Counted from the first letter of the stretch, positions 1-10,397 are shown. The stretch: 64,000 nucleotides of DNA from Pseudomonadota bacterium (GCA_023388335.1 JAEWGL010000226.1:8083-72082); one strand, 5' to 3'. Numbers and translations are program-made. Notes: generated by a model not told the origin, from the sequence alone.

Positions 1-974
1 CCGTCGGGGCCGACACAGACCACCATCTCGCCGCGACGGAAGCTGCCTTGCACAGTCTTGACGCCGACCGGCAGCAGGCTTTTGTTGGCCTGACGCAGCG
101 CCTGCACCGCACCGGCATCGAGCACCAGGGTGCCGCGGGTCTGCAGGTGCCCGGCCAGCCATTGCTTGCGCGCGGCAAGCATGCCGCGCTCCGGCGACAG
201 CAACGTGCCGAGGTGCTCACCTGCCTTGAGGCGATCGAGCACCCGCTCCAGACGGCCGCCAACGATGATGGTATGAGCACCCGAACGCGCCGCCAGGCGC
301 GCCGCACGCAGCTTGGTCTGCATGCCGCCACGGCCCAGTGCGCCGCCGGTACCGCCGGCTACGGCGTCGAGGCTTGGGTCATCGGCACGGGCTTCGGAAA
401 TCAGTTGGGCATCGGGATTGCTGCGCGGGTCGGCGTCGAACATGCCGTCGCGGTCGGTGAGGATCACCAGCAGGTCGGCCTCGACCAGGTTGGCCACCAG
501 CGCCGCCAGGGTGTCGTTGTCGCCGAAGCGGATTTCGTCGGTGACCACGGTGTCGTTCTCGTTGATCACCGGCACCACGCCAAGCTCCACCAGGGTGCGC
601 AGGGTGCTGCGGGCGTTCAGGTAACGCTTGCGGTCGGACAGGTCATCGTGGGTCAGGAGGATCTGCGCGGTGTGCTTGCCGTGCTCGGCAAAGCTCGACT
701 CCCAGGCCTGCACCAGGCGCATCTGGCCGATCGAGGCAGCTGCCTGCAGCTCGTTCATCGCGCTCGGTCGCTTGGCCCAGCCCAGCTGGCTCATGCCGGC
801 CGCGACGGCCCCGGAGGACACCAACACCAACTCCACGCCCGCTTCGCGCAGCGCCACCATCTGCTCGACCCACACGGCCATGGCCGCACGATCCAGGCCC
901 TTGCCATCGGCCGTCAGCAGGGCGCTGCCGATCTTGACCACCCAACGCCGCGCACCCGTCACCTTGCTCCGCAT
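1..974 (-). CDS. proB: Glutamate 5-kinase, 3'-truncated by window edge
   Basis: Glutamate 5-kinase phosphorylates glutamate in the first step of proline synthesis, in the cytoplasm. Reading the minus strand from the ATG at 974-972 gives an uninterrupted frame of 324 codons that leaves the window before its stop. It opens with [20 protein letters not shown] and has the amino-acid-kinase pattern: the VVKIGS phosphate-binding turn, [18 protein letters not shown] and the [10 protein letters not shown] region. The end of the visible part ([12 protein letters not shown]) lies in the C-terminal PUA domain. The family is about 370 residues in Pseudomonas, so roughly the last 48 are missing here. It lies downstream of obgE on the same strand, separated by 85 bp containing a GC hairpin. 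This obgE-proB order is standard in Pseudomonas. Confidence 0.95.
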   Translation of the reverse strand, partial: MRSKVTGARRWVVKIGSALLTADGKGLDRAAMAVWVEQMVALREAGVELVLVSSGAVAAGMSQLGWAKRPSAMNELQAAASIGQMRLVQAWESSFAEHGKHTAQILLTHDDLSDRKRYLNARSTLRTLVELGVVPVINENDTVVTDEIRFGDNDTLAALVANLVEADLLVILTDRDGMFDADPRSNPDAQLISEARADDPSLDAVAGGTGGALGRGGMQTKLRAARLAARSGAHTIIVGGRLERVLDRLKAGEHLGTLLSPERGMLAARKQWLAGHLQTRGTLVLDAGAVQALRQANKSLLPVGVKTVQGSFRRGEMVVCVGPD

Positions 975-1016
975 CTTCTTCCAACCTATGTCGAATCTGT
1001 AGATACCGTAGATACC

Positions 1017-1043
1017 AAAACGCCGCTCCAGAGAGCGGCGTTT
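1017..1043 (-). terminator. Hairpin between obgE and proB
   Basis: A perfect stem AAACGCCGCTC / GAGCGGCGTTT flanks a very short loop and sits 17 bp after the obgE stop. On the minus strand the stem is followed by only a short T run (GTTTTGG). It may therefore be a weak or partial terminator that attenuates read-through into proB. Confidence 0.5.
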
Positions 1044-1059
1044 AGTGTACTGCAACCGA

Positions 1060-2298
<1,239 letters not shown>

Positions 2299-2428
2299 TC
2301 AGGTGGACGAGCTGAATGACACAAAGACATAAGGCTCTTGCAAAAATGAGCGCGGCGGCCCCGTCACGACGTAGAACCCAGCGCCGGCAGCCCATACAAA
2401 CAGCTTTGCAAGAGACTCACCACAAACG

Positions 2429-2456
2429 AAAAAGCCCCGTCGCATGACGGGGCTTC
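2429..2456 (-). terminator. Terminator after rplU-rpmA
   Basis: On the minus strand a GAAGCCCCGTC / GACGGGGCTTTTTC stem-loop with a 4-base loop lies about 17 bp past the rpmA stop and runs into a T-rich tract. This is a classic Rho-independent terminator. Confidence 0.85.
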
Positions 2457-2472
2457 TCCAGCGACAGCGCGA

Positions 2473-2730
2473 TTAACCCGCGACGACGCTTACGTAACGG
2501 CGGTTGAACTCGCCTTTCTTCTCGAACTTGATCACGCCTTCGATCTTGGCGAACAAGGTGTGATCCTTGCCCATGCCAACGCCGTAGCCGGCGTGGAACT
2601 GGGTGCCACGCTGACGGACGATGATGTTGCCGGCCTTGATGACCTGGCCGCCATACATCTTCACGCCAAGGCGTTTCGATTCTGAGTCGCGACCGTTACG
2701 GGTACTACCACCAGCTTTTTTATGTGCCAT
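2473..2730 (-). CDS. rpmA: 50S ribosomal protein L27
   Basis: L27 is a 50S protein whose N-terminal arm reaches the peptidyl-transferase centre. The 85-residue sequence begins [20 protein letters not shown] and contains the conserved [17 protein letters not shown] stretch, the full usual length. It starts directly with MAHKKAGG, with no Firmicutes-type N-terminal extension that needs cleavage. It lies 34 bp downstream of rplU on the same strand, and the two form the standard L21-L27 operon ending at the terminator at 2429-2456. Confidence 0.98.
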   Translation of the reverse strand: MAHKKAGGSTRNGRDSESKRLGVKMYGGQVIKAGNIIVRQRGTQFHAGYGVGMGKDHTLFAKIEGVIKFEKKGEFNRRYVSVVAG

Positions 2731-2764
2731 GGTTCAATTCTCCAAAGATTGGGGATTAAGGCGA

Positions 2765-3076
2765 TTACGCCTGAATACCGGTGATTTTGATCTCGGTGAA
2801 CCACTGGCGGTGGCCCATACGCTTCATGTGGTGCTTACGGCGACGGAACTTGATGATGCGCACTTTATCGTGACGGCCTTGCGAAACGACTTCAGCGACA
2901 ACCGTGGCGCCAGCAACGACTGGGGCGCCGATGTTCACGTCGTCGCCATTGGCGACCAGCAGAACGCGATCGAAGGTCACGGATTCGCCAGTGGCGACTT
3001 CCAGTTTCTCGATCTTCAGGTATTCACCTTCGGCGACTTTGTACTGCTTGCCACCGGTAACAATTACTGCGTACAT
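2765..3076 (-). CDS. rplU: 50S ribosomal protein L21
   Basis: L21 binds 23S rRNA in the large subunit. The real start is the ATG at 3076 ([14 protein letters not shown]), giving 103 residues, the normal length. The frame stays open 30 codons further upstream, but that extension has no L21 character. A GGAG-type ribosome site lies just before this ATG. The C-terminal [13 protein letters not shown] basic stretch is typical of L21. First gene of rplU-rpmA, transcribed from the promoter seen at 3209-3237. Confidence 0.97.
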   Translation of the reverse strand: MYAVIVTGGKQYKVAEGEYLKIEKLEVATGESVTFDRVLLVANGDDVNIGAPVVAGATVVAEVVSQGRHDKVRIIKFRRRKHHMKRMGHRQWFTEIKITGIQA

Positions 3077-3208
3077 GGTATTTCTCCGATAATCCTGCTC
3101 ACCCAGCTCTTTATAGGAAGAGTATTGGCTGGCATGGCTGCATAGGGCTGGAACGGCCCGGTGCAATTGCGTAAGGCAGGTGCTGCCCAGGGAAGTTCAG
3201 GGTGCGCG

Positions 3209-3237
3209 ATTGTACGCAAGCCGCCGCGCCCTTGCAA
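3209..3237 (-). promoter_or_regulatory. Sigma-70 promoter of rplU-rpmA
   Basis: On the minus strand TTGCAA (3237-3232) and TACAAT (3214-3209) are separated by exactly 17 bp. This is a good sigma-70 promoter, placed about 130 bp upstream of rplU and leaving a leader of about 125 nt. No transcription start is known from the sequence alone. Confidence 0.6.
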
Positions 3238-3322
3238 GTACCGACCCCGGCCCGCGGGCGCCGCGCCTTGACACGCCGGGACCCGCGACCTAGCATGCCG
3301 CGCAACCCCAATGGAGCAGCCG

Positions 3323-4291
3323 ATGCAACCCCAAGCTTTCTACCGCGCGGTAGCTGACGATTTCAGCGCCGTCGACGAGATCATCAAGAAGCAGCTGACC
3401 TCGCGCGTGCCGCTGGTATCGAAGATCGGCGACTATATCACTTCGGCCGGCGGCAAGCGCCTGCGCCCGCTGCTGGTACTGCTCTGTGGCAAGGCTCTGG
3501 GCCGCGAAGGCGACGACCTGCGCCTGCTCGCCGCGACCATCGAGTTCCTGCACACCGCCACCCTGCTGCACGACGACGTGGTCGACATGTCCGGCATGCG
3601 CCGTGGCCGCTCCACCGCCAACGCCCTGTGGGGCAATGCGCCGAGCGTTCTGGTCGGTGACTTCCTGTACTCGCGCTCGTTCGAGATGATGGTCGAGCTG
3701 GGCTCCATGCCGGTCATGCAGATCCTCTCCAAGGCCACCCGCGTGATCGCCGAGGGTGAGGTGCTGCAGCTGTCCAAGGTGCGCGACGCCAGCACCACCG
3801 AAGAGGTGTACATGGACGTCATCCGCGGCAAGACCGCGATGCTCTTCGAAGCTTCGACCCACAGCGCCGCCGCCCTGGCCGAAGCCGGCGAGACCCAGCG
3901 CGAGGCCCTGCGGACCTTCGGCGACCACCTGGGCGTGGCGTTCCAGCTGGTCGACGACCTGCTCGACTACAAGGGCGACGCGCAGACCCTGGGCAAGAAC
4001 GTCGGCGACGACCTGGCCGAGGGCAAGCCGACCCTGCCGCTGATCTACACCATGCGTGAGGGTAGCGCTGAACAGGCCGCGCTGGTTCGCCAGGCGATCC
4101 AGAAAGGTGGCCTTGAGGACCTGGAGCAGATCCGCGTCGCCGTGGAAGCTTCCGGCGCGCTGGACTACACCGCGCAGATGGCCCGCGACTACGTTGCCCG
4201 CGCCATCGCCTGCCTGGACGTGCTGCCTGCCAGCGAGTACCGCGATGCGCTGGTCGAGCTGAGCGAGTTCGCTGTAGCCCGTACGCATTAA
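3323..4291 (+). CDS. ispB: Polyprenyl diphosphate synthase for ubiquinone side chain
   Basis: This enzyme elongates farnesyl diphosphate with isopentenyl diphosphate to make the all-trans chain of ubiquinone (nonaprenyl in Pseudomonas, octaprenyl in E. coli). I chose the ATG at 3323 (MQPQAFYRAV) because GGAG lies 6 bp before it. An in-frame ATG at 3311 has no ribosome site. The resulting 322 residues match the family. The two aspartate-rich motifs that bind Mg-diphosphate are DDVVD (84-88) and DDLLD (211-215), and GGKRLRP near 43 is the IPP-binding signature. It is divergent from rplU, the conserved arrangement in Pseudomonas. Confidence 0.95.
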   Translation: MQPQAFYRAVADDFSAVDEIIKKQLTSRVPLVSKIGDYITSAGGKRLRPLLVLLCGKALGREGDDLRLLAATIEFLHTATLLHDDVVDMSGMRRGRSTANALWGNAPSVLVGDFLYSRSFEMMVELGSMPVMQILSKATRVIAEGEVLQLSKVRDASTTEEVYMDVIRGKTAMLFEASTHSAAALAEAGETQREALRTFGDHLGVAFQLVDDLLDYKGDAQTLGKNVGDDLAEGKPTLPLIYTMREGSAEQAALVRQAIQKGGLEDLEQIRVAVEASGALDYTAQMARDYVARAIACLDVLPASEYRDALVELSEFAVARTH

Positions 4292-4302
4292 TCCTCTACA
4301 AA

Positions 4303-4361
4303 ACCCATTCGCGAACAAGTCGCAGCGCCGAATCGTCGCTGCGACTTATTCGCGAATGGGT
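4303..4361. repeat. Long inverted repeat after ispB
   Basis: ACCCATTCGCGAA (4303-4315) pairs with TTCGCGAATGGGT (4349-4361). Inside it AAGTCGCAGCG pairs with CGCTGCGACTT. The result is a hairpin of about 24 bp with a 9-base loop, 12 bp past the ispB stop. It resembles the P. putida intergenic palindromes containing TTCGCG and may also end ispB transcription, but it lacks a T tract. Confidence 0.7.
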
Positions 4362-4440
4362 CGATGCACATCTTGCTGACCCGCTTCGAGGCAAAACCTT
4401 ATACAATGTGTGCTTTTACACACCTGTTCGAGGACCCTAA

Positions 4441-4782
4441 GTGAGCACTTTGCCACCCTGCCCCAAATGCAACTCCGAATACACCTATGAAGATGGCACC
4501 CAGCTGATCTGCCCGGAGTGCGCCCACGAGTGGCCGGCCAACGGCGAAGCCGAAGCTGCCAGCGACGAGGTGGTGAAGAAGGATTCGGTGGGCAACGTCC
4601 TGCAGGATGGCGATACCGTCACCGTGATCAAGGATCTCAAGGTCAAGGGTTCGTCCCTGGTGGTCAAGGTTGGCACCAAGGTCAAGAACATCCGCCTGTG
4701 TGACGGCGACCACGACATCGATTGCAAGATCGACGGCATCGGCGCGATGAAGCTGAAATCGGAATTCGTGCGTAAGGTCTGA
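4441..4782 (+). CDS. Zinc-ribbon protein of the YjdM (PhnA) family
   Basis: The 113-residue protein starts at a GTG preceded by GAGGA at 6 bp. It has a four-cysteine zinc ribbon at the N terminus (C7, C10, C24, C27). A compact SH3-like domain follows, with the conserved [16 protein letters not shown] and [14 protein letters not shown] segments. This is the full length of E. coli YjdM, historically called PhnA although it is not established as a phosphonoacetate hydrolase. Its biochemical role is unknown. It stands alone between ispB and a Fur-box gene. Confidence 0.9.
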   Translation: MSTLPPCPKCNSEYTYEDGTQLICPECAHEWPANGEAEAASDEVVKKDSVGNVLQDGDTVTVIKDLKVKGSSLVVKVGTKVKNIRLCDGDHDIDCKIDGIGAMKLKSEFVRKV

Positions 4783-4882
4783 AGCGCCCGCGAAACGGGG
4801 CTGCCGCGGTGGCCTCGACAGATTCTGCAATGGATTCTGCGACCGGTCGGACAGAAATCCGCCAATAGGCACTTGCTATTCT

Positions 4883-4904
4883 GATAATAAGAATTATTCT
4901 CATT
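4883..4904. promoter_or_regulatory. Fur box upstream of small ORF
   Basis: The segment contains TAAGAAT-T-ATTCTCA (4888-4902), a 7-1-7 dyad in which 6 of 7 positions pair. It is extended on the left by GATAA and on the right by TT, close to the classical GATAATGATAATCATTATC. It lies 27 bp upstream of the ATG at 4931, so Fur-Fe2+ bound here should block transcription of that gene. Confidence 0.75.
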
Positions 4905-4930
4905 GGAAATTGATTCCAAGGAGAATAGCC

Positions 4931-5176
4931 ATGACTTATCTGATCGACGCCTGGCTTGACCGTCCTCACCCCTACCTGCGCATCCTGCACCGGGAAACCG
5001 GCGAAGTCTGTGCCGTGATCGAGGAAGAGGCGCTGGATGAGCTGCGTGACCAGGGCGACCTGGACTTCACCGGCCTCAATTCCAACGAGCCCATCGTGCT
5101 TAAAGAGCTGGTGCGCAACCTGTTTCTGTTCTGCTATGCCCGGGCGTTGCGTCCGGGCGGCGCGCAGTGGCATTGA
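4931..5176 (+). CDS. Conserved small protein, probably iron-regulated
   Basis: The 81-residue protein begins MTYLIDAWLDRPHPYLRILH at an ATG with AAGGAG 7 bp upstream. I recognise it as the homologue of P. aeruginosa PA4570, which from memory is among the iron-starvation-induced genes. No catalytic motif, signal peptide or membrane segment is visible. It is slightly acidic in the middle (VIEEEALDELRDQGDLDF) and ends with LVRNLFLFCYARALRPGG. The Fur box immediately upstream suggests it is made when iron is scarce. Function unknown. Divided from fklB by only 55 bp, convergent. Confidence 0.85.
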   Translation: MTYLIDAWLDRPHPYLRILHRETGEVCAVIEEEALDELRDQGDLDFTGLNSNEPIVLKELVRNLFLFCYARALRPGGAQWH

Positions 5177-5231
5177 CTGGCCTGCCAACTGCCCCCACAG
5201 GGAGGCAGCCGGCGGGCTGGAGCCAAGGACG

Positions 5232-5849
5232 TTACAGTACGTCCAGCAGCTCCACATCGAACACCAGCACGCTGTGCGGCGGGATGCTGCCGACGCCCTG
5301 GGCACCGTAGGCCAGTTCGCTTGGCACGTACAGGCGCCATTTGCTGCCGGCGTTCATCAGCTGCAGTGCTTCGGTCCAGCCAGCGATCACGCCGCCCACT
5401 GGGAATTCGGCTGGCTGGCCGCGCTCGTAGGAGCTGTCGAACACGGTGCCGTCGATCAGAGTACCGTGGTAATGGGTACGCACGTTGTCTTCACGCGATG
5501 GCTTGGCGCCCTCGCCTGCGGTCAGCACTTCGAATTGCAGGCCCGAAGCCAGGGTGGTGATGCCCTCACGCTTGGCGTTTTCAACCAGGAAGGACTTGCC
5601 CTCAGCCGCGGCGGCCTCAGCCTTGGCAGCAGCTTCGGCCTGCATGACGTCACGGATGACCTTGAAGCTGGCCGACAGGTCGGCCTCGCTGACACGGCTT
5701 TCCTGGCCATTGAAGGCATCGGTCAGGCCAGCCAGGATGGCGTCCAGGTTCACGCCAGGTGGCGGGTTGTCGCGCAGCTGACCGCCCAGTTGACGGCCAA
5801 TGCCGTAGCTGACGCGGGTTTCGTCGGTAGACAGGTTGAGTTCGGACAT
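5232..5849 (-). CDS. fklB: FKBP-type peptidyl-prolyl cis-trans isomerase, FklB type
   Basis: This enzyme isomerises peptidyl-prolyl bonds and assists protein folding. The 205 residues have the two-part architecture of E. coli FklB (FKBP22): an alpha-helical N-terminal dimerisation domain (about 1-95, beginning with SYGIGRQLGGQL and including an alanine/glutamate-rich helix) and a C-terminal FKBP domain. The FKBP domain shows VRTHYHGTLIDGTVFDSSYERG, GVIAGWTEAL and SELAYGAQG. There is no signal peptide, so it should be cytoplasmic. It is monocistronic and faces the PA4570-like gene. Confidence 0.95.
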   Translation of the reverse strand: MSELNLSTDETRVSYGIGRQLGGQLRDNPPPGVNLDAILAGLTDAFNGQESRVSEADLSASFKVIRDVMQAEAAAKAEAAAAEGKSFLVENAKREGITTLASGLQFEVLTAGEGAKPSREDNVRTHYHGTLIDGTVFDSSYERGQPAEFPVGGVIAGWTEALQLMNAGSKWRLYVPSELAYGAQGVGSIPPHSVLVFDVELLDVL

Positions 5850-6050
5850 TAGCTTGCTCCGCTACAGGGCGCGCGACAGCCGCGCCCTTGATGAAAAGGG
5901 CGAGCAGCCTAGCATACTGCAGCGAGGCAGATCAGCTACCAGGCGGAACGCCGGGAAATCGACAGTTCGAGGTCCTTCTGCCCCTGGTTGCGCAAATTGC
6001 GCCTTTTTATCCCGCACCGACCGATGCACCAGGTTCATCGACACTGCGGA

Positions 6051-6539
6051 TCAGTGCTTGGTGAGCTTGTCCAGGTAGCCCATGGCGAAGGCGGAGATAA
6101 CGAAGGTCATGTGGATGATCACGTACCACATCAGGTACTGCGTCGAGATGTTCTGCGCATCCATGAACACCCGCAGCAGGTGGATCGAGGAGATGGCGAC
6201 GATCGATGCGGCGACCTTCATCTTCAGCGAGGAAGAGTCCATCTTGCCCAGCCAGTTGAGCTTCTCCTTGCTGTCATCGATGTCCAGTTGCGAGACGAAG
6301 TTCTCGTAGCCGGAGAACATCACCATGACCAGCAAACCGCCAACCAGCGACATGTCGATCAACGACAGGATCACCAGGATCAGGTCCGCTTCGCTCAAAG
6401 CGAAGACGTTGGGCAGTACGTGGTAGATCTCCTGGAAGAACTTCAACGCCAGGGCCAGCAGGCCCAGCGACAGACCGAAATAGATGGGCGCGAGCAGCCA
6501 GCGCGAGGCATACATCACGTTTTCGAGGACACGTTCCAT
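6051..6539 (-). CDS. UPF0114 / TIGR00645 (YqhA-like) membrane protein
   Basis: The 162-residue inner-membrane protein has about four hydrophobic segments (around 13-35, 53-76, 105-127 and 135-156). The family-typical start [20 protein letters not shown] is present, as is the acidic/polar loop [20 protein letters not shown] that leads into the third helix. Length and sequence match the YqhA/UPF0114 family, whose function is unknown. It lies alone with 200 bp of GC-rich non-coding sequence on its 3' side. Confidence 0.88.
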   Translation of the reverse strand: MERVLENVMYASRWLLAPIYFGLSLGLLALALKFFQEIYHVLPNVFALSEADLILVILSLIDMSLVGGLLVMVMFSGYENFVSQLDIDDSKEKLNWLGKMDSSSLKMKVAASIVAISSIHLLRVFMDAQNISTQYLMWYVIIHMTFVISAFAMGYLDKLTKH

Positions 6540-6648
6540 GGAAGATAAGACCCGTCAGGTGGCAAAAAAGCGAGCGCGAGTATAGCCAGCCACCCGTGGC
6601 AGAGAAAAGCCTGCGGCAGGGCGCCGCAGGCGATGAAGCGTGTGCGGC

Positions 6649-6990
6649 TCAGTTTTCCGGCTGGAATTGGTAGTCACCGAGGTTACGCACACGCTCGCCG
6701 TTGATTCGACGAAGCTGCGCCTGCAGGTGCAGGCACCAGATCGGCGGATCGTCGGCCACCTGATAGCCATGCAGGGTCAGGCTGTCGACGATGGCGTTGA
6801 GCACGGATTCGGCCACCAGCGGCCCATGAAAAGGCCCCTGGGCCTTGATTGCCGAGGGTTGTTCACCGGCCATGCCGGCTGCAAAAAGCAGGGTCCACAT
6901 GCCCTTGTCACCGGCCAGTGGACGGATGCTGCACTCAATGCGGGTCACCAGGCCCATGCATTGGCGGGTAAGGCTGAGGCTTCGCGGCAT
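6649..6990 (-). CDS. Conserved Pseudomonas hypothetical protein
   Basis: The 113-residue protein starts MPRSLSLTRQCMGLVTRIEC at an ATG with GAGGG 8 bp upstream. I recognise no catalytic motif. The sequence IECSIRPLAGDKGMWTLLFA followed by a polar C-terminal half ending NLGDYQFQPEN looks like a small soluble alpha/beta domain. Its position between the UPF0114 gene and the Lon-type protease is conserved in Pseudomonas as far as I recall. Codon usage is typical of the surrounding genes. Confidence 0.7.
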   Translation of the reverse strand: MPRSLSLTRQCMGLVTRIECSIRPLAGDKGMWTLLFAAGMAGEQPSAIKAQGPFHGPLVAESVLNAIVDSLTLHGYQVADDPPIWCLHLQAQLRRINGERVRNLGDYQFQPEN

Positions 6991-7148
6991 GGCGACGACC
7001 CTCGATAAAAATCGCGGTCAGCCCGCCAGAGGCAGGCTGTTCCATCCTGAACCTGATTGCTGTCCTTGTTCCAGCATAGATGATGACCAGAGCAGGTGGA
7101 AAACCGGCGCTGAACGGTAGCATTGTGCCGGCGCGCCGGTTTATTGAC

Positions 7149-9587
7149 TCAGGCCGGTTTAGCCTGTGCCAAGGCCTCTTCGAGCCTGTCCTTTTCCGCT
7201 TCCTTGATCTCTTCCTCGCTGACCATTTCAGCAATGAAGCGCAGGCGTTCCACTACCCGAGCGTTGACGCTGCCATCAGGGAACTGACCGTTTTCATCCG
7301 GCGCCCCGGCATCCTCGCCGACCAGCAGGCTGAGTGCCTCATCGGCCTGGCTCACCGCATAGACATAGAACTTGCCTGCCTCGACCGCCTGCAGCACGCG
7401 TTCATCAAGCATCAGGGTGGCGACATTGGGACGCGGGATGATCACCCCCTGATCGCCGGTCAGGCCCCGGGCCTCACAGAGCCGGAAGAAGCCCTCGATC
7501 TTCTCGTTGACCCCACCGACGGCCTGTACTTCGCCGAACTGGTTGATGGATCCGGTGATGGCGAAGCACTGCTTGAGCGGCGTCTTCGACAGCGCCGAAA
7601 TCAGCGTGCAGACCTCGCCAAGCGAGGCGCTGTCGCCGTCCACGTAGCCGTAGGACTGCTCCAGGGCGATGCTCGCCGAAATCGCCAGGGGGAATTCCTG
7701 CGCGTAGCGACTGCCCAGGTAGCCGGTGAGGATCATCACCCCCTTGGAGTGGATCGGCTGGCCGAGGTTGACCTCGCGCTCGATGTCGACGATGCCGCTG
7801 CCGCCCGGGTAGACGGTGGCCGAAATTCGCGCCGGCACGCCGAAGGCCGAGTCACCCACCTCCAGTACGGTCAGGCCGTTGCACTTGCCGATGGCCGCGC
7901 CCTCGGTGTCGATCAGGATGATACCGGCGAGCATGTCGTCGAGGATCCGCGCCGACACCCGGCCGGTCCGCGTGGCCTTAGCCTTGAGCGCGCGCTCGAT
8001 GTGACCGGCGTCGGTCATCTCGTCGCCGGCCAGCTGGCGGATGAAGTCGGCCTCGCTGACCAGCTGGAACAGGTCGCCGATGCGCGCCGACAGTCGCCCC
8101 TGGTGCTCGGCCAGGCGCGCGCTGTAGGTGGCCAAGCGCGCGACCGCATCAGAGGTCAACGGCGACATGCCCTCTTCGCTGGTGCGGGTCTTGAGCAACT
8201 GGGCGAACTGCTCCAGGTTCTCGTCTGCCATGGGCATGTCTTCGTCAAAGTCGACCAGCACGCGGAACATCTCCTGGAAGTCCGGATCATGGTCCTGCAG
8301 CGCATAGTACAGCTGGCGCGAGCCGATGATCACCAGCTTGACGTTGAGGGCGATCATCTGCGGATTGAGCGTGATGGCCGAGACACGGCCCAGCTCGCCC
8401 AGCGGCGACTCCATCTTCAGCTTGCGCGACTGCAGGGCACGCTTGAGCGCATCCCAGACGAAGGGCTCGCCGAGCATCTTCTCCGCCTCGAGGACCAGAA
8501 AGCCGCCGTTGGCACGGTGCAGGGCACCGGGGCGCAGCTGGCGGTAGGAGGTGTACAGCGCACCCTGGTCGGTGCTGTATTCGATGCGGCCGAACAGGTT
8601 GTCGTAGGTCGGGTGCGGCTCGAACACCACCGGCGCGCCACCGCTGGCGTGGTGGCCGACCACCAGGCTCGGCGCGTACTGCTCCTCGAGCAGCTTGCGC
8701 GCCACGGCATCGGGCTTGCTATCCTCGACCAGTTGCTCGACTACCGTACGCAGCAGGTTGAGCTGCATCGATTGCAGGTAGGCGCAGACCACCGCGTTTT
8801 CCGCGTACTTTTCAGACAACGGTGCCAGCAGCGGCTCCAGAGCCAGGGTGATGGTTTCTTCGTTGAGCTGGCGCAAGTGATTGCTCGACTCGCGCTTCCA
8901 TTGCGGCAGGCTGGCCAGTTCTTCGTTCAGCCGCTCCTCCAGACCGGCGATATCCTCATGGAAGCGATCGCGCACTTCATCGGGCAACTGGGCGAACTCG
9001 GCCTCGTCCAGTGCTTTGCCGTCGCTCATGGGGGTGAAGGCGACGTTGCTGCTGTCGCGGTAGAGGGCCACGTCCTTTTCCAGCGAAGCTCGCTCGATCA
9101 CATCCAGGGCCCGGTCATAACGCTGATTGAACGCGCGGTCGATGGCGCTCTTCTTCTGCTGGTAGGAAGGGTGCTCGAACACCGCCGGGAAGGTGGACAG
9201 CAGGTTGTCGATCAGGCCGTTCATGTCGGTGCTGAAGTCACCCGCGGTGCCGGCGGGCAATTCCAGCGCACGCGGCTCGCGCGGTTCGTCGAAGTTGTTG
9301 ACGTAGAGCCAGTCGGCCGGGGTCTGCTGGCGCTTGCCCTCGGCCTTGAGGTAGCGCTTGACGAACGAGAAGCGCCCGGTGCCCGGCTCACCCATGACAT
9401 ACACGTTGTAGCCAGGGCGCGGCATGGCAACGCCGAACTGCAGGGCCTCGACGGCACGTTCCTGGCCCAGCACACCACGAAACGGCTCCAAATCGTCAGT
9501 ATTGGTGAAAGCAAACTGTTCAGCGGTAAAACGCCGGGTCAGGGCTTCAGGCGCAAGACGCAGGCTCGCAGCGACAGGATCGGGCAT
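7149..9587 (-). CDS. Lon-family AAA+ ATP-dependent protease (LonB/LonC-like)
   Basis: The 812-residue protein belongs to the group of Lon-related proteases found in Pseudomonas beside canonical Lon. The N-terminal ATPase part has a P-loop GEPGTGR near residue 67 and a Walker-B-like block GGFLVLEAEKML. The C-terminal quarter is the Lon protease domain with the catalytic serine in GDSASLGEVC and the lysine in GGVNEKIEGF. A long coiled helical insert (about 190-300) separates the P-loop from the rest. AAGGA lies 6 bp before the ATG. The tail is acidic. Substrates are unknown. The gene is monocistronic, divergent from the DUF3015 gene. Confidence 0.9.
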   Translation of the reverse strand: MPDPVAASLRLAPEALTRRFTAEQFAFTNTDDLEPFRGVLGQERAVEALQFGVAMPRPGYNVYVMGEPGTGRFSFVKRYLKAEGKRQQTPADWLYVNNFDEPREPRALELPAGTAGDFSTDMNGLIDNLLSTFPAVFEHPSYQQKKSAIDRAFNQRYDRALDVIERASLEKDVALYRDSSNVAFTPMSDGKALDEAEFAQLPDEVRDRFHEDIAGLEERLNEELASLPQWKRESSNHLRQLNEETITLALEPLLAPLSEKYAENAVVCAYLQSMQLNLLRTVVEQLVEDSKPDAVARKLLEEQYAPSLVVGHHASGGAPVVFEPHPTYDNLFGRIEYSTDQGALYTSYRQLRPGALHRANGGFLVLEAEKMLGEPFVWDALKRALQSRKLKMESPLGELGRVSAITLNPQMIALNVKLVIIGSRQLYYALQDHDPDFQEMFRVLVDFDEDMPMADENLEQFAQLLKTRTSEEGMSPLTSDAVARLATYSARLAEHQGRLSARIGDLFQLVSEADFIRQLAGDEMTDAGHIERALKAKATRTGRVSARILDDMLAGIILIDTEGAAIGKCNGLTVLEVGDSAFGVPARISATVYPGGSGIVDIEREVNLGQPIHSKGVMILTGYLGSRYAQEFPLAISASIALEQSYGYVDGDSASLGEVCTLISALSKTPLKQCFAITGSINQFGEVQAVGGVNEKIEGFFRLCEARGLTGDQGVIIPRPNVATLMLDERVLQAVEAGKFYVYAVSQADEALSLLVGEDAGAPDENGQFPDGSVNARVVERLRFIAEMVSEEEIKEAEKDRLEEALAQAKPA

Positions 9588-9831
9588 GTGGCTTCCTTAC
9601 TTCGGCGGGGCAGATGACGGCATTCTGGCGCCGCCTGACCGCGCGTTGCAAGGCTCACCGGGACTTTATGTCGCGTCACTCTTGCCTGCAATTTTTCGCA
9701 CTCACTCACGCAACCTTTAGATCATGCCTAAACTCCAAACTGCGCGGGTGGGTATACGCTTCCCCCGACCTGGCTGCTGCATGGGCCAGAAAACCCTGAC
9801 CTTTGGTACTTCCGAGAAAGAGAACAAAGCT

Positions 9832-10320
9832 ATGAAACGGATTCTTCTGGGTACTCTGTTCACCGCCGTCTCCCTGAACGCCATGGCCCAGGCGCCAGGC
9901 GGGCCGGACTGCGGCTGGGGCAACCTGCTGTTCGAGGGCCAGCGCGGCACCCCGGCGCACTTCCTTGCCTCCACCACCAACGGCACCTCCGGTAACGCCA
10001 CCTTCGGCATGACCTCCGGCACCAACGGCTGCTCGACCAACGCATCCCTGACCTACGGCGGCAAATCCTGGTTTGCCATGAACGGCATGATGAACGAGCT
10101 CTCCGAGGACATGGCCAAGGGCCAGGGCGAAGCCCTGACCACCTACGCGGTGGTCCTTGGCGTAGCCCCTGAAGACCGCGCGCACTTCGCCGCTGTCACC
10201 CACCAGCACTTCCAGCAGATCTTCAACAGCGCCGACGTGACTGCCGAGGATGTCCATAGCAACACGCTGGCCATTCTCAAGAGCGATCCGCGCCTGGCCA
10301 AATACGCCACCCAGGCCTGA
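9832..10320 (+). CDS. DUF3015 family exported protein
   Basis: The 162-residue protein begins with a signal peptide (MKRILLGTLFTAVSLNAMAQ, likely cleavage after AMA). The mature part is Gly/Thr/Asn-rich with two cysteines (CGWGN and GCSTN), likely disulfide-bonded in the periplasm. It also contains the DUF3015 features NLLFEGQRG and FGMTSGTNGC. Function is unknown. The ATG at 9832 is chosen because it begins the signal peptide. The frame is open further upstream without any protein-like character. A terminator follows at 10332, so it is probably monocistronic despite lying 77 bp before the DUF4105 gene. Confidence 0.88.
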   Translation: MKRILLGTLFTAVSLNAMAQAPGGPDCGWGNLLFEGQRGTPAHFLASTTNGTSGNATFGMTSGTNGCSTNASLTYGGKSWFAMNGMMNELSEDMAKGQGEALTTYAVVLGVAPEDRAHFAAVTHQHFQQIFNSADVTAEDVHSNTLAILKSDPRLAKYATQA

Positions 10321-10331
10321 GTCTGGCCTAC

Positions 10332-10355
10332 CCTGCCCCCTGGGGGCAGGGTTTT
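10332..10355 (+). terminator. Terminator after DUF3015 gene
   Basis: CCTGCCCC / GGGGCAGG forms an 8-bp GC stem with a very tight loop, followed by GTTTT, 11 bp downstream of the stop codon. Confidence 0.7.
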
Positions 10356-10397
10356 GCCCGCCTTCCTTTCGGCATCATTCAGACGTAGTTGCCCGAT

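Noticed and set aside
6640..7120. Plus-strand open frames at 6640-7008 and 6845-7120
   Set aside because: They overlap the better-supported minus-strand 113-residue gene, which has GAGGG at the correct distance.
7080..9617. 845-codon open frame on the plus strand
   Set aside because: It is the exact antisense of the Lon-type protease. The predicted protein is rich in His, Gln, Val and Leu with no known motif, an effect of GC-rich codon bias.
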